From: Arion vulgaris
Taxonomy: Eukaryota; Mollusca; Gastropoda; Stylommatophora; Arionidae
NCBI GenBank assembly: GCA_020796225.1
Contig: CM036754.1
Location: 40,709,779 to 40,773,778, forward strand
Direction of reading: 5' to 3'
DNA: 64,000 nucleotides
Part shown: in pieces, positions 1-10,274 of the stretch
Position numbering within the stretch: the stretch's first letter is position 1
Layout of the letters: each line of letters opens with the position of its first letter
The notes under the pieces: model-generated
What the model saw: only the letters and a program-made list of their open reading frames with translations
What the model was told of the DNA's origin: nothing
The model's database searches: none
Program-made: the position numbers and the translations under genes

Positions 1-117
1 TGTGGAATATTTTAAGAAGATGTAAGGTCAGTATACTAGCTAATTCAGTTATATATTACAATATAAATTTTTCAGAAAGGTAAAAAAAAATTACAGAGTG
101 AAAGGGATAATGTTCTG

Positions 118-600
118 TTGTTGCCATCATCTTGGAAGTCCCCTGCCTTGTCTTTTAGTACCACATCCTGTATTATTATTACTTTGCGTAAGGACCTGTA
201 ATATCTGATGTGACCAAAATATGTTGATTTTCAAGGCATGACGTTGCTTATAAACCAAATCTTCTAAAGGTTCTGGTCTTGCTTTCTTCTTTTTTCTTTC
301 TTTCTTTTGTCCTTCTCTGCTTTTTGTCGTTAGGTGTAGCAGGTTTAACTGATGATCGGTTTTCGAAATAGTGCACGCTTGGTCACTTGATATGCTGTTT
401 TGGTATTGGGGAGTTTTAAGATGTCTGTAACTTCTTCAATCTGGTCTATATTGGTTTACTTCTTTGTCCAGATTGTTCTTCCAATTTTTCTACAGAACTT
501 TTGTTTCCAAATAATTTGTTAGATAGAACAATATTGTTACAAATTATAACTGTAAATGTTTTTTCCTTATTTACCAGCTATTGATTCAGTGTAGCCATGG
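118..600 (-). mobile_element. Decayed LINE fragment
   Basis: On the minus strand one frame reads TYFGHIRYYRSLRKVI, the C-terminal YFGHI motif found in the RT regions of the LINE families elsewhere in this window. The rest is too decayed to assign. Confidence 0.3.
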
Positions 601-604
601 CAAG

Positions 605-955
605 TATTATGGCACCTTTGACTTTTTTTGCATGTAGTCTGCTTTCCTTATCACCAGCAAAACGCTTTTGAGAATCCATGAAGGCTCCCCACGTACAGGC
701 ACTATCTCTGTTGCGAGGCAGAGAATCTATTCTATTTCCCCGTTAGAGACTGGCTGTACTGCAGTCATTCAGTTCATCGGCACATGGACACATCTTAAGC
801 TTGGATTGATTTGCTTACAGCATAGCCCTATACAGAACAATAGCGCAAAAAATGCGTTGATCAAAATGCAATTTTTCCGCACCATTTTGTTGACACTGGA
901 AGACAAAGAGAACCATAACAAATGATTGAACATGACATCAACATCAATTAATATA
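605..955. other. Intron, nothing recognised
   Basis: An 85-codon open stretch on the plus strand here has no recognisable motif or splice context. I see no exon or clear repeat. Confidence 0.4.
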
Positions 956-960
956 CTTAC

Positions 961-1108
961 CTATCATTTCCACTGATAAAATCTGCAGCAAAGCTGAATA
1001 GTTGGGAGTCTGTTTCATTAGTATGAGTATAAGTTCGTCCATCTTTGTACGTTAGTATAGCTGGGTATCCTTTGCCACAAATGCCATCAATATTTTGGCC
1101 TACTGATT
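961..1108 (-). CDS. E26: end of VWD domain B
   Basis: About 49 codons. SVGQNIDGICGKGYP is the N-x-x-G-x-CG strand of VWD, and LTYKDGRTYTHTNETD with FSFAADF closes the domain. The NGDPSND calcium loop seen in E8 is missing. The acceptor TTTTTCTCAG at 1109 was chosen over another AG at 1132 because only the former keeps frame with E25. The next expected exons (C8, TIL) lie off the left edge. Confidence 0.75.
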
Positions 1109-1426
1109 CTGAGAAAAATGATAATCGTTGTCTACAAATTGTAAAAAATCTGTCATACCAGTTTCACAGTGTTATTTTGGGATGCAAAGGGATTTACATT
1201 GATCTTCTTTTAGTCATAGTGAAATAGCACTAACCCAAACGCTCAAGAATTTCCATGTGTTGTATCCTTGGAACTAGAAAACTACAGACCTTCGTAAATT
1301 AGTGTTTATGTAGAATGACTGAGATGATATGAAAAAATTATGAACAATGAACTCAGAAAGAACTAAGCAAATACCAGTGGAGAAAAGAGCTAAGGAAGAA
1401 ACACTGGCAATGGATAGGACATACAT

Positions 1427-1522
1427 TGATAAGATTGACCAGAAGCATTGCAAGATAGGCATTGTTTTAGAACAGAAGATTGACCAGAAGCATTGCAAGA
1501 TAGGCTTTGTTTTAGAACCTGC
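1427..1522 (+). repeat. Two-copy 42-48 bp tandem repeat
   Basis: AAGATTGACCAGAAGCATTG occurs twice (near 1431 and 1479) followed by the same GCAAGATAGGC(A/T)TTG stretch. A young duplication within a purine-rich region. Confidence 0.7.
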
Positions 1523-1639
1523 AGTGAAAGAGAAGTAGGGGAAGGTCGAGAAATGCCTGGAGATGAGAGCTGGAGACTGATTTTAGAAAGATAGGAAAGA
1601 CAAGGAAAGAATTGGAAGGGATGACAAAAGAGAGGAAGA

Positions 1640-1995
1640 GCTGGAAGAAGTTTGTCAGACTATCCAACATCTTCTCCCTCTTTTTTCCAGGACTCTCTTT
1701 CCTGAAGTTTACCTGTTGTCACCAAATGTTCTAAATCTCCTTTTCGCATTATATGAATGAAGAAAATTGATTGTCTGATTCTTATTATTTTGATAAGGTT
1801 TCTTTGTGTGCAGGCCTGATTTAAAACTATCTTTTGTTTTTTTGCTGTCAATGGAATCTTTAGCATTCTTCTGTAAAACTTATTGATTGCTTGTTCATTG
1901 TCCATGATTCGCTGTCATACATAAGTACTGGTTCAATATAGTACTGGAGTATTCCATTTCTGCAGTGTCATTGATAGTGAATTTATGCATAGTGT
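1640..1995 (-). mobile_element. LINE fragment, family with LTSW end
   Basis: Minus strand encodes FYRRMLKIPLTAKKQKIV ... SIFFIHIMRKGDLEHLVTT, the RT C-terminus of the same LINE family as 48833-49370 and 61685-62085. 5'-truncated and degraded. Confidence 0.75.
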
Positions 1996-2139
1996 GTTTT
2001 TCATTTTCATAAAAGCATATATATTATAATTATCCAATTTGACATACACAAAAATCGATTCTTATGAAAAACTAATCATTTTCGACATCCCCTATTGGTT
2101 ATTGAAAATAGGTAACTAAACCCCCATCTCCATGTTCTA

Positions 2140-2265
2140 ATTCACTGGCAAAACACATAAAAACAAAGTACTGTAGTTTAAAAATACAAAACAATACACA
2201 GCAACTACAACTACAGTACTTTGCTTTTATGTGTTTTGCCATTGCTACATAGTTTTACTGCAGTC
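2140..2265. repeat. Inverted repeat (hairpin) of the TACTGTAGTTT family
   Basis: GGCAAAACACATAAAAACAA followed by AGTACTGTAG on the left faces its reverse complement (CTACAGTACTTTG ... TGTGTTTTGCC) on the right, with a loop of about 30 bases. Single-arm copies of the same family occur at 4395, 6975, 7415, 19728, 29768, 55225, 57165 and 57720. Nature unknown, possibly MITE-derived. Confidence 0.7.
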
Positions 2266-2324
2266 TTCCTTATATCGATAATGTTCAAATTCACTAAGTA
2301 TCAACAGTCGATGCTTTGAAAATT

Positions 2325-2995
2325 TCAAAATGGCAGGTTGCGGAATGAGTGGATGTCATCTAATGAGGTTTTCAACCTCCAGTGACTTACGTGGGTCTAC
2401 TGTTTTGGTCATGCGGGTATTTGCAGCAATGGTAGAGTGGACCTGCTTGCATCAACAGCAATTATCGTTGGGAAATTAAAGATGGATAAGGGATGTTCTA
2501 AACCTGAAGGGTCTAAATACGAAGGATTTACTTAATTGCACCAGGTTTTACCCCTATAGCTCGAGTTCGTGGCATATCACCTACACAAAGAACAATCTCT
2601 GTAGCTCCAGCAAAAATCTAAGCGGTCTCTGGAAAAAAATGTACATGTGAACAGAACGATGCGGTAATGATTCAAACCCACAACTATCAGAACGCAAGGC
2701 AAAGGTCATGATTCACTTAGCTTCAGAAACCCCCAAGGGGATTTTCTTCTGTCTCCTTGCAACCACATGTTGAATGAGGACACTAAAATTGATGTTGAAT
2801 CTATCCAGCGATATAAGAAGTTTGGAATTACACTTTGCACAAGTAGATTTGGATACTTAAGGGACAGAGAGAGGATTATGTTTAACCAGCGGACCATAGG
2901 AACCATCAGTGTGCATACCATTCAACATCCAATTGTGGAGATGGAGCACCTATGGATGCAACATCAGTTCAATAACCAAAAACCAATATTGCATG
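2325..2995 (+). mobile_element. I-type LINE 3' fragment with RNase H, split by a SINE-D
   Basis: Plus strand reads FGHAGICSNGRVDLLAS, the RNase H end (GHxGxxxNxxxDxLA), then resumes after the SINE with DTKIDVESIQRYKKFGI. The same family is found at 11650-11885, 16795-18200, 37105-37325 and 45415-45930 in minus orientation. Confidence 0.7.
2515..2740 (-). mobile_element. SINE-D copy
   Basis: Reverse orientation of the family described at 6258-6508, sitting inside the RNase H LINE. Confidence 0.7.
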
Positions 2996-3175
2996 ATTAA
3001 CATACACACTAAATTCTGGATTCTTGATTAACCAATAACCAGAATGCTATGACATCTGTTCAGTAACCAATAACTGCTTCCCTAAATTAAAAAAACTAAA
3101 TTCTGTCCTTGCCTTACTACATATTTTTTCTAAAGAAAATAAAAACACAACTTTAGTGAATTATTAATAAATTAC

Positions 3176-3320
3176 CTGAAACTGATACAGACACTTCTTT
3201 AGAATTGACAGTGACAGTCAAACCAACTAAAGGAGCATTTAATCCAAAGACGTTTTGAGTGATTACAGCACTTATGACATCCTTCTCATGATATGATTCT
3301 TGTGAGTCATGGTCATTAAC
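3176..3320 (-). CDS. E25: VWD domain B, third segment
   Basis: 48 codons from phase 0, containing VISAVITQNVFGLN and LVGLTVTVNSKEVSVSVS. It matches E7 in the first domain. It ends one base into a codon, whereas E7 ends in phase 0, so this junction has shifted. Acceptor CTAATTTCAG, donor GTAATT. Confidence 0.8.
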
Positions 3321-3374
3321 CTGAAATTAGAGATTGATTAATAAATGGGACCATCATGATTGATGGTATTACAG

Positions 3375-3600
3375 AGTTGTAAGCATATTTTGGATGTGAT
3401 GACAGGGGAGATTTAGAACACATTGTGACAACCGGTAAAATCGAGGAGACGAGACAGGAAGACAGAGAGAGAAAATGGATAGCCTGACTTCATGGCATGG
3501 TAAAGCGTCAATATCTGAGTTGATAGCAATCACCAAAGACAAAGATTTGTGGAGATCTATGATCACCTACACCAGTCAACTCTGCACCTAATGATGATAA
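3375..3600 (+). mobile_element. LINE fragment, family with LTSW end
   Basis: Plus strand contains the family's 3' segment (AACACATTGTGACAACCGGT, then CCTGACTTCATGGCATGG) and the usual ATGATGATAA tail. Only the 3' end is present. Confidence 0.65.
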
Positions 3601-3609
3601 GTATATATC

Positions 3610-3900
3610 TGAGGATAAGAACAGCACAAGAGTCTATGATCACCCAAGTCAAGAGGAGAAGATGGTGATTGGTCAGACATACTCTGTAGAAGATTCAGTC
3701 AAGTGTCACTTGACAAGTACTTTTCCTGGACAAAGGAAAAAGGGATGCTAAACAGACCTGAAGATGAAGTTTTCTTCAGGAACTGAAGGATGCTAGACTA
3801 TCCTGGAAAACTATAAAGAAAACAGCAAAAGAATAGGAAAAGTGGAAGACTATGGTTGTCAATAAAAGCTTATCATGGACGGAAAGAAGAGAGTGTTACT
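3610..3900 (+). mobile_element. Decayed LINE 3' end (TWRRSL family)
   Basis: Shares the segment GAACTGAAGGATGCT..CTGG with better copies at 32150-32345 and 42920-43165, where it encodes KRKRGRP-type residues. Confidence 0.4.
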
Positions 3901-4056
3901 GTGCTATGTAGAAACCAGTTCTCATCTATTGATGTCAATCAAAGACAATAAATAACAAGAACAGAACATTATTAAAGGATATTGAGATGTGATTTTATAG
4001 AAGAATGGTGACAATATCAAGAACAGAAAAGATGATAAATGATAATGTTCTCAAGA

Positions 4057-4390
4057 AAGTTAGTTAGTTAGTCTTTCCTCTTGGGCCTGTGGGCGGCGTA
4101 TAGGGCAGAGGTCATAGCTCTCCATGTCTCGCGGTTCGTTGCTATCTGTTTTAGGTCTTTAATGTTTACTAGACCCATCGTTGAGCCTTCTCTGGTGATG
4201 GTTCTACGCAGAGTCTCTCTTGGTCTTCCTCGTTTTCTTTTCCCTCTGGTGTCCATATGAGGGATTGGTAAGGAGTCTTCTCTCATCCATTCTAAGTGTG
4301 TGGCCGATGTAGCTCCAGCGGCGCTTTCTTATAAAATTTGATACATTTTCTTGCTTGGTCTCTTGTCTTATTTGTGTATTAGGTCTGAAA
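4057..4390 (-). mobile_element. RTE-like LINE 3' end with (AACT)n tail
   Basis: Minus strand encodes KRKRGRPRETLRRTITREGS and ends in a short AACT repeat, as do the copies at 25109-26770 and 52041-53218. Simple-repeat tails are typical of RTE-clade LINEs. Heavily 5'-truncated. Confidence 0.8.
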
Positions 4391-4394
4391 TCTC

Positions 4395-4590
4395 AAGAAA
4401 GTACAAACACGTAAAAACAAAGTATTGTAGTTTTACAAAATACAAAAACAATAATACACTGCAACATTTCGACCAAAATGCCTTTATCAAGCAAAGATTT
4501 AGTTGCTGTGTATTGTTATTGCTTTTGTAAAACTACAGTACTTTGTTTTTACATGTTTTGCCATTGATACAAAGTTTTACTGCAGTTTTC
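4395..4590. repeat. TACTGTAGTTT-family inverted repeat
   Basis: Arms ACGTAAAAACAAAGTA..TGTAGTTTTAC and GTAAAACTACAGTACTTTG..TTTTTACATG face each other about 130 bases apart, around ATTTCGACC..CCTTTATCAAGC. Confidence 0.65.
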
Positions 4591-4629
4591 AAGAAAGCAC
4601 ACAAGAACAGATCGCCTCTAAATGCATTT

Positions 4630-5118
4630 GAAAAAAACAATCAATATTCTTTGGACATGTTATGAGAAGAAAAAAGCTTAAACACATTGTGACAATGAGC
4701 AAGATACAGAGGAAGAGAGATAGAGGTTGAAAGAGGTAAAAGAATCTAGAGAGATAGAGGTTGAAAGAGGTAAAGAATCTAGACATCTTTTTTTTTTTTT
4801 TCCGATCCAGAAGCACTTGAGCTGAAAGCTCTTGGCTCGGTGTCATGGACATCGTAACCCTTCGGCTCGGTGCCATGAACACCGTAAATCTGGGGAACCT
4901 GTAGCTTTTCTGCCAGTCCGGAGTTGAACCCGCACTTACAGAGGACTAGTCATCCGTAGTCCAATGCGCTACGAACACGCTGGGCTCAGGGGCATCTAGA
5001 CATCTTAACATCATGGCATGGTGCGAAAACAGTATCAGAACCCATAGCTAGAACAAGAGACTGAGAGCTAGGGAAGAAAATGGTAACTTATCGGTGTTGG
5101 CATGGCACTTGATGATGA
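4630..5118 (+). mobile_element. LINE fragment (LTSW family) split by a SINE-E
   Basis: Starts TTTGGACATGTTATGAGAAG and ends TGGCATGGCACTTGATGATG, as in other copies. Interrupted exactly at ATCTAGACATCT by the SINE-E below. Confidence 0.7.
4789..4993 (-). mobile_element. SINE-E, tRNA-headed, with 12-bp target-site duplication
   Basis: In reverse orientation it begins GCCCAGCGTGTTCGTAGCGC, a tRNA-like head with an A-box and a B-box (GGGTTCAACTC), and ends in a poly-A run (T-run on the plus strand). Flanks are identical 12-mers ATCTAGACATCT at 4777-4788 and 4994-5005. Not a functional tRNA gene, since the body continues for over 120 bases. Confidence 0.85.
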
Positions 5119-5154
5119 TGATAGTCACCATCAACTTATTGCCCTTTTCGTCCA

Positions 5155-5410
5155 TGTGTTGTCGAAGTCCACAAGGGGAGCAAAGAATAGTAACCCTGTT
5201 ATCTACAAGGAATGTCGTGAGAGGCGACTGAGGTAGGGGCCTAGGGAAGCTACCCTAGTAAATAAAATGCGTTACAGAAAATGGATATGCTGGTCTTCTT
5301 GTAGGTGCATAACTGGCACAGTGCACAATTGCTCTTAGGCTCAGATCACATACACATCACAAAGAATTGTTTAATAAGTGATCGATATGGAGCGTTTGAA
5401 GAAGAAGATT
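5155..5410 (+). mobile_element. SINE-A copy
   Basis: Family defined by a head like GTGTGTTGCCGGGGCCCGCA, a centre ACCTACAAGGCATGTC, then GGCTCAGATCACATACAAAT, and a (GAA)n tail. About 250 bp. Its boundaries are set by TSDs at 37357-37603 and 59474-59717. Confidence 0.8.
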
Positions 5411-5456
5411 GCCCTTCCAACCATTCTGTCTATTACATAACATCACAAATACTTAC

Positions 5457-5670
5457 AATAAAGCTTTCAGCTCCAGGTCTAACAGTGATCACAAATTTCT
5501 GCTTGCCTTCAGATCCACATCTACTACTGATGATGTTTACTAGTGTAATTATCACTTCAGAAATTGTATGAACATTCTCATTAGGACCAAGTTTATTAAA
5601 TTTCACAACCACATTAAAGTTTGGAGAGTTCTTAAATTGAAGTAAGTGGCTATTACCAGCAAGTAGGAAT
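5457..5670 (-). CDS. E24: VWD domain B, second segment
   Basis: 71 codons. FLLAGNSHLLQFKNSP, NFNVVVKFNKLG, SSRCGSEGKQ and KFVITVRPGAESF form alternating strands with the mid-domain cysteine of VWD. It ends in phase 0 exactly where E6 does. Two other frames contain stops. Donor GTAAGT, acceptor GTTTTTTCAG. Confidence 0.8.
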
Positions 5671-5754
5671 CTGAAAAAACAAAAACACGGAAATGAATTG
5701 ATAAGTTGTATAACTTCTGCTAGATTACAATTAACAGGACATCATCAATTATCA

Positions 5755-6020
5755 AATAGTTTCTCCTGAGCAGAACTTTGCCACCTTAACAGTCTTTTGG
5801 AATTTCTCTCATATGCTGGATGTCCCACCTCTACTGCCGTTATGCTCAAATCATCAGTTACATCCTGAATCCATCTTCTCTGTGGTCTTTCTCTTCTCTT
5901 TGCTGGGATGCCTCCTTTCATGATGGTCTTATCCAGCCTCTGTTCTCTTTATATGTCCAAGATACTTTAATTGTCTCATTCTTATTTGTAGCATCAGCCA
6001 GTTTTATTTGATTTTGTTTT
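5755..6020 (-). mobile_element. LINE 3' fragment (VGHLAYER family)
   Basis: Minus strand carries the end of the RT ORF seen better at 44735-45355 (AAEVGHLAYER). 5'-truncated. Confidence 0.7.
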
Positions 6021-6091
6021 TACAGGACACAAGAAGAAAATTCTAAACAATAATCTCCCCTCCCAAATATCATTAGCATATCATACTGAGT

Positions 6092-6257
6092 AGCCTCGGT
6101 AGCACAGTGGGTAGAGCATCAGTCTTATAATGAGAGCAGCGATAGAGAAGTGGTAAGTGCACTCATTTCTTATAGGCGTGGTCTGGGTTCAATTCCACAG
6201 TGGGAGTAAAAAATGTTCAGATTATAACAGCTATCAGGTTAACCCAGTCTCAACTGA
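6092..6257 (+). mobile_element. SINE-F fragments, tRNA-headed
   Basis: A truncated tRNA-like head (GCCTCGGTAGCACAGTGGG) is followed by a second head with B-box GGTTCAATTCC at about 6187, then a body shared with 46417-46693. It abuts SINE-D. Confidence 0.65.
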
Positions 6258-6508
6258 GCTTGGGGGGATCTCTGTGGTTAAGCCCTTGCCTTGCGGTCCA
6301 AAGGTCGTGGGTTCAAATCCAAACCCTGCCATTCTGTTTATGGGTGCATTTTATTCCAGAGACCCCTAAAATTGTTGCAGGAGCTATGGAGTTCATGCTT
6401 TGTGCAATACTCTCGGTAGGTGATGGGTCATTTCTGCTGAGAGGGGTAGAGCCATATGGGGTAAAACCCAGTGCAATGAAATCACTCCTTCGGCTTCAGA
6501 CCTTTTAA
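6258..6508 (+). mobile_element. SINE-D, tRNA-headed
   Basis: Head TCTGTGGTTAAGCCCTTGCC with B-box GGGTTCAAATCC, then TTCCAGAGACCCCTAAAATT and a unique body ending in CAGTGCAATGAAATC..CCTTCGG. Other copies at 2515, 35876, 40438 and 50430. Confidence 0.8.
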
Positions 6509-6544
6509 GCCAATGCACCTTGCAGTTTCTTGTAAAACCAACAA

Positions 6545-6780
6545 CAAAATCTCTTCACCTTGCTTCTTCATTCTTTTCTCTAATCCTGTTTTGTCTCACA
6601 GAGGCAAGATAAAAAGAGATTTCTAGAATGGCTTTTTGTGTGCGCTTCATAAATAGTGTTTTATACCGCCTATGTTATTTCTGAGCTCCACCATTTGCGT
6701 GGACAGCTTTATCCTTTGTATCCACTGTATTATAGAAGTATTGCTCATTGAGGTCTGTTGAGGCGCACTGTCACCTTGTT
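6545..6780 (-). mobile_element. LINE 3' fragment (SNDRRKLV family)
   Basis: Shares CTAATCCTGTTTTG..CTCACAG and GCGCTTCATAAATAGTGTTT with 33535-34320 in the same orientation. Confidence 0.65.
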
Positions 6781-6974
6781 TTATCTGTGGCAATCTTTTG
6801 CAGAGTGACAAGTTTTATACAAATCAAGTCATTACTCCTTTCTTATAGGTCTATAGAATAGACTAACTCACAAATATTCAGAAACAGTACAAATCAATCA
6901 CAACTTAATAGGCACTGATCAAACTAGCCCCTGAGCAAACTCAGTAGCAAATGAGAAAGCATTATGGATATAAG

Positions 6975-7045
6975 GATATACTGCAGTAAAGCTATGTAGC
7001 AATGGCGAAACACGTAAAAATAAAGTACTATAGTTTTATAATAAT
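6975..7045. repeat. TACTGTAGTTT-family fragment
   Basis: CTGCAGTAAAGCTATGTAGC then CAATGGCGAAACACG..AAAATAAAGTACTATAG. Another fragment lies at 7415-7465. Confidence 0.55.
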
Positions 7046-7053
7046 AATAACAA

Positions 7054-7285
7054 TAGTAATTCCTCTCATACCTTTATACGTTACATAGGGGCCTGCAAGT
7101 AATTTATCCATACCACTCTATCCTGGGCAACTAGCTCAATCTTCTCGATGGAACTGAACAATATTTCTTGACTCTCTCAGCAAAGTTAATTTCAGGGTCT
7201 CATTAGGTTGTCCTCTCTTTTCACTTCATTGCATGCTTTGATATTCTTTGATAATTTCTTCTCAAGGTGTGTTCAACATATCTCC
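7054..7285 (-). mobile_element. LINE 3' end (TYNTTRGI family)
   Basis: Carries the 3' end TAATTCCTCTC ... TACGTTACATAGGG..CCTGCAAGTAATTT also seen at 24787-24945 and 41347-41490. This is the sequence from which the 11990-12895 minisatellite derives. Confidence 0.7.
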
Positions 7286-7514
7286 ATCTTCTCCTTCTTA
7301 TAACAGTTTTACTAGTGGTTGACAAGACATTTCTCTGATTTCATCACTTCTCCTGAATCCGTTCCATTCTATGTTCATTATTTTTCGCAGACATCTATTT
7401 TCAAATGCATTCAAACTGTAGTTTTACAAAGTACAAAAACATCCACAATACACTGCAATGTTTCTCTAATCCTGTTTTGCTTTAATGAGAAAGCAACAAA
7501 TAAAAGGCACATAC

Positions 7515-7599
7515 CCGCAGTCACTTCGTAAGTGGAGCTCTACGCCTCCAAAAGTTTGGATTGTTGGACCATTTCTTACTGTACATATGCCTGTCTTTG
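7515..7599 (-). CDS. E23: start of VWD domain B
   Basis: 27 codons. TGICTVRNGPTIQTFGG is the VWD opening with TFGG in place of the usual TFDG, followed by LRSDCG. It is shorter than E5 because the intron lies closer to the second cysteine, though its phase is the same. Acceptor TTTAATTCCAG, donor GTATGT. Confidence 0.8.
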
Positions 7600-7705
7600 C
7601 TGGAATTAAATAATTGTTATTATTATGAGAAATAAAGCATTTTTGTTCGGTAAAAATAGTAGTTCTTGTACGGAGAAAATATTAATTCTTGCTAAAAGAA
7701 AAATC

Positions 7706-7965
7706 GCCTGTGTGTTGCCGTGGTGCGTGGGAGCAAACAATTGTAACACTACAACCAACAAGGCATGTCATAAGAGGCAACAGAGGTAGGAGTCTAGGGA
7801 AGCTACTCTAGTAAATTAAAAAGCGTAGCAGAAATCGGATGTGCTAGCCTACTTATAGGTGCATAACTGGCACAACATACAATTGATCTTAGGCTCAGAT
7901 CACATACAAATCACAAAGAGTGGTTAACAAGTGGTCAGTATAGAGCGTTTGAAGAAGAAGAAGCT
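7706..7965 (+). mobile_element. SINE-A copy
   Basis: Full-length member with head CCTGTGTGTTGCCGTGG and (GAA)n tail, about 100 bp from exon E23. Confidence 0.8.
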
Positions 7966-8127
7966 AGAAGAAAAAAGAGTAGCTCTTGTAAAGAGAACAA
8001 AAGAAAATGTTGTTGGAATAAAAAACCAATTCTTTTTGGAAGAAAAAGGAGTAGTTCTTTTTAGAAGAATTATAGAAGTGCTTACTAAGAGAGAGAAATA
8101 CAATAGTTCATATTGAGAGAAATAGAT

Positions 8128-8490
8128 TAGTTCACCAGGAAAGTTAGACTACAAAATGAGGACATCAGAAGCAGAGTGGGCACAACTTCATGCACCAAAT
8201 ACATTGAAAGACAACAAATGCAGTGGTTTGGACATTTAATGAGAATGGAATACAAACAACCACCTATAACAGCACACAATAAAAGAGATCAGGTACTAGA
8301 GCCAATGGAAGACCAAGAAAATGATGGATAGACAATATCATGACCACATTAAATAAACATGGATATAACACAACTAGGTCGGATCATCTGGCCCTGGAAA
8401 GCAAATTAAAACTTTCACCCCTACGCTTAACTGCAAGAGTGAACAACCAACTCTATCATCCACCTGGAGAAAGACATCAGACAATAGATT
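8128..8490 (+). mobile_element. LINE 3' fragment (HLMRMEPH family)
   Basis: Similar to 32865-33320 (WFGHLMRMEY-like segment around 8226, then GGAAGACCAAGAAAATGATGG). Many stops. Confidence 0.55.
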
Positions 8491-8536
8491 AGTTCTTGCT
8501 TAGAGAAACAGAATAGTTTCACATTTGTATACTTAC

Positions 8537-8677
8537 TTTCACATTTTTTGGTTACAGTGTTAAAGTCCAAACCCTCGGAGCATCTACATTTGAAACCAAC
8601 AGCTGTAGGGATACATTTCTGTCCACCAGTACATGGAATGACATTGAGTTTTTCAAAGTCTTTACAGTGATCTCCTC
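8537..8677 (-). CDS. E22: EGF-like domain B
   Basis: 46 codons. GDHCKDFEKLNVIPC, GGQKCIPTAVGFKCRC and FNTVTKKCE give the six-cysteine EGF-like pattern with C-x-C and a GF-x-C aromatic position. It directly precedes VWD-B. Acceptor CTATACCACAG, donor GTAAGT. It is more complete than its counterpart E4. Confidence 0.85.
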
Positions 8678-8931
8678 CTGTGGTATAGTATGAGAAATAT
8701 TCAAATTAAAAGGCAAACTTAAGTTATGAAATGAAAATCATTGCATTTCCTTTACAGAACTTTGTCAACTACAGTAAACTAGTCGTCATTTTTTTAGGCA
8801 CCAATTATACATTCAGTAGTTTGCCATTGCTTTCTGAACAGTGAGGTCTATTTTTGCCTTTGTAAAAATTAACGCAGAACAAATTTGCTTGTAAACTGCC
8901 GGCCGCAGAGTTTAAAGCAGGTGTGAATGGG

Positions 8932-9355
8932 TTCAGTTATCAGTTATCATGAGGACTATCATCATAGCACTCCAGACATGTCCATAGAGCTCCGATCTCC
9001 GCTTAAGCAAATCCAGCAGTGTCCAGTGACCCAACACGCTATTTCGATGTTGATTATTCGATCTCTTTGCATATTTAGTATGTCTTCTTTTCGGGCTGCA
9101 CCAATATTGACACCCATCTTTTCAATCTGGTCAGCGAGTTGGATTCACAGCCCTGAAACTCCTCTGTTTGGAAAGACTCTCTCAATGAGTGAAGAATGTC
9201 ATTTCGATCCATGGCAGCTACCTCTGATATTGTAGCCAAGCCAGCCAATCTATCAGCTCGTTCATTACCCTAACTCCTGCGTGCCCAGGGACAAAAATGA
9301 AGGTAATTTCTCTGATCATTGTCTGTACCAGTACCTCCACCCAGTTGCAGGTATG
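8932..9355 (-). mobile_element. I-type LINE 3' fragment, RNase H region
   Basis: Minus strand matches the RNase H/3' end of the element at 25073-29755: ATCAGTTATCATGAGGACTA leader, FVPGHAGV near 9290. Short and disrupted. Confidence 0.7.
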
Positions 9356-9361
9356 AATGGG

Positions 9362-9482
9362 TTGTGATCAAACACACTACCACTTAAGATACAAATGCAC
9401 ACTTAAGTTACAGATGCACACTTAAGTTGGCACTAAGTTACAGATGCACACTTAAGTTTCAGATGCACACTTAAGTTATAGG
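9362..9482. repeat. 19-bp minisatellite
   Basis: Five to six copies of ACTTAAGTTACAGATGCAC with small changes. The unit contains the palindrome CTTAAG. Confidence 0.8.
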
Positions 9483-9489
9483 AATATAA

Positions 9490-10070
9490 TAATTATCAAT
9501 GTTGGAGAAACAACTTAGCCCAGTGTTGGTGAAGTGCATCCATATAGATGCAATATATCAAATCATAGGACACATGTTGCCCATTTTGAAGTGCAAACAT
9601 GTCACCATGAACACAAAAAGAGCATTGTTCAACTCAGTTTTTCTTCCAACATTATGCTATCAGTGCCAACTGTGGACACTGATATCAAATGATAGAAGAA
9701 AACTAGTTATGATAGAGATGAAGTGTCTACACAAAACTAGGAGTATCAAGAAGAAACTGGTTTAGAAATGAAGACATTAGGAAAAAGTGGGTACAACATC
9801 AGTACTGAACTTCATCAAGAAACAACAAATTAAATGGTTCGGCCACATAAGCAGATTACCAACAGACAGTGTGCCTCAAAGAACAACACTACTCTGATAC
9901 AGTAGATACAAAGCAAAAGGCTGAGCATGCAAAAAGTGGACCTCAGAGATAACAGGCGATGAAAAACACTGTTTATGAAGCACACACAAAAGTCCATTCT
10001 AGAAATCTCTTCTTATCCTAATGCTGTGAGGCAAAACATAATTGCAGAAAAGAAGAAGAAAGAAGAAGTA
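9490..10070 (+). mobile_element. LINE 3' fragment (SNDRRKLV family)
   Basis: Plus strand encodes ALFNSVFLPTLCYQCQLW then SNDRRKLVMIEMKCL, the RT C-terminus. Interrupted by stops afterwards; the tail carries GAAATCTCTTCTTATCCTAA. Confidence 0.8.
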
Positions 10071-10274
10071 CACTTGAGACAATGATGAGAATTTGAAGTG
10101 GTGTTCGCTGACACAGAAATGGAGCAGTTATAGGGTAACCCATTGCCGAGAAGTTGAAACTGTGACTACTATGACTACAACTATGATCTACTCTATTGGA
10201 AATTACTTATGAGTAGGAAATCTCGGGTGGTTATCCTCTACTTCAGTTTAAGGCTGTGTGCTAACGGAAATTAC

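Noticed and set aside
668..925. 85-codon plus-strand open frame
   Set aside because: No domain, no splice context and opposite to the host gene; likely chance.
1109..1131. Longer version of exon E26 using the AG at 1132
   Set aside because: That acceptor gives the wrong phase for E25 and an in-frame stop; the AG at 1109 joins cleanly to the GQNIDGICG frame.
6092..6330. tRNA genes suggested by A/B boxes
   Set aside because: Heads of SINE-F and SINE-D; no full cloverleaf, and the body continues as a dispersed repeat.
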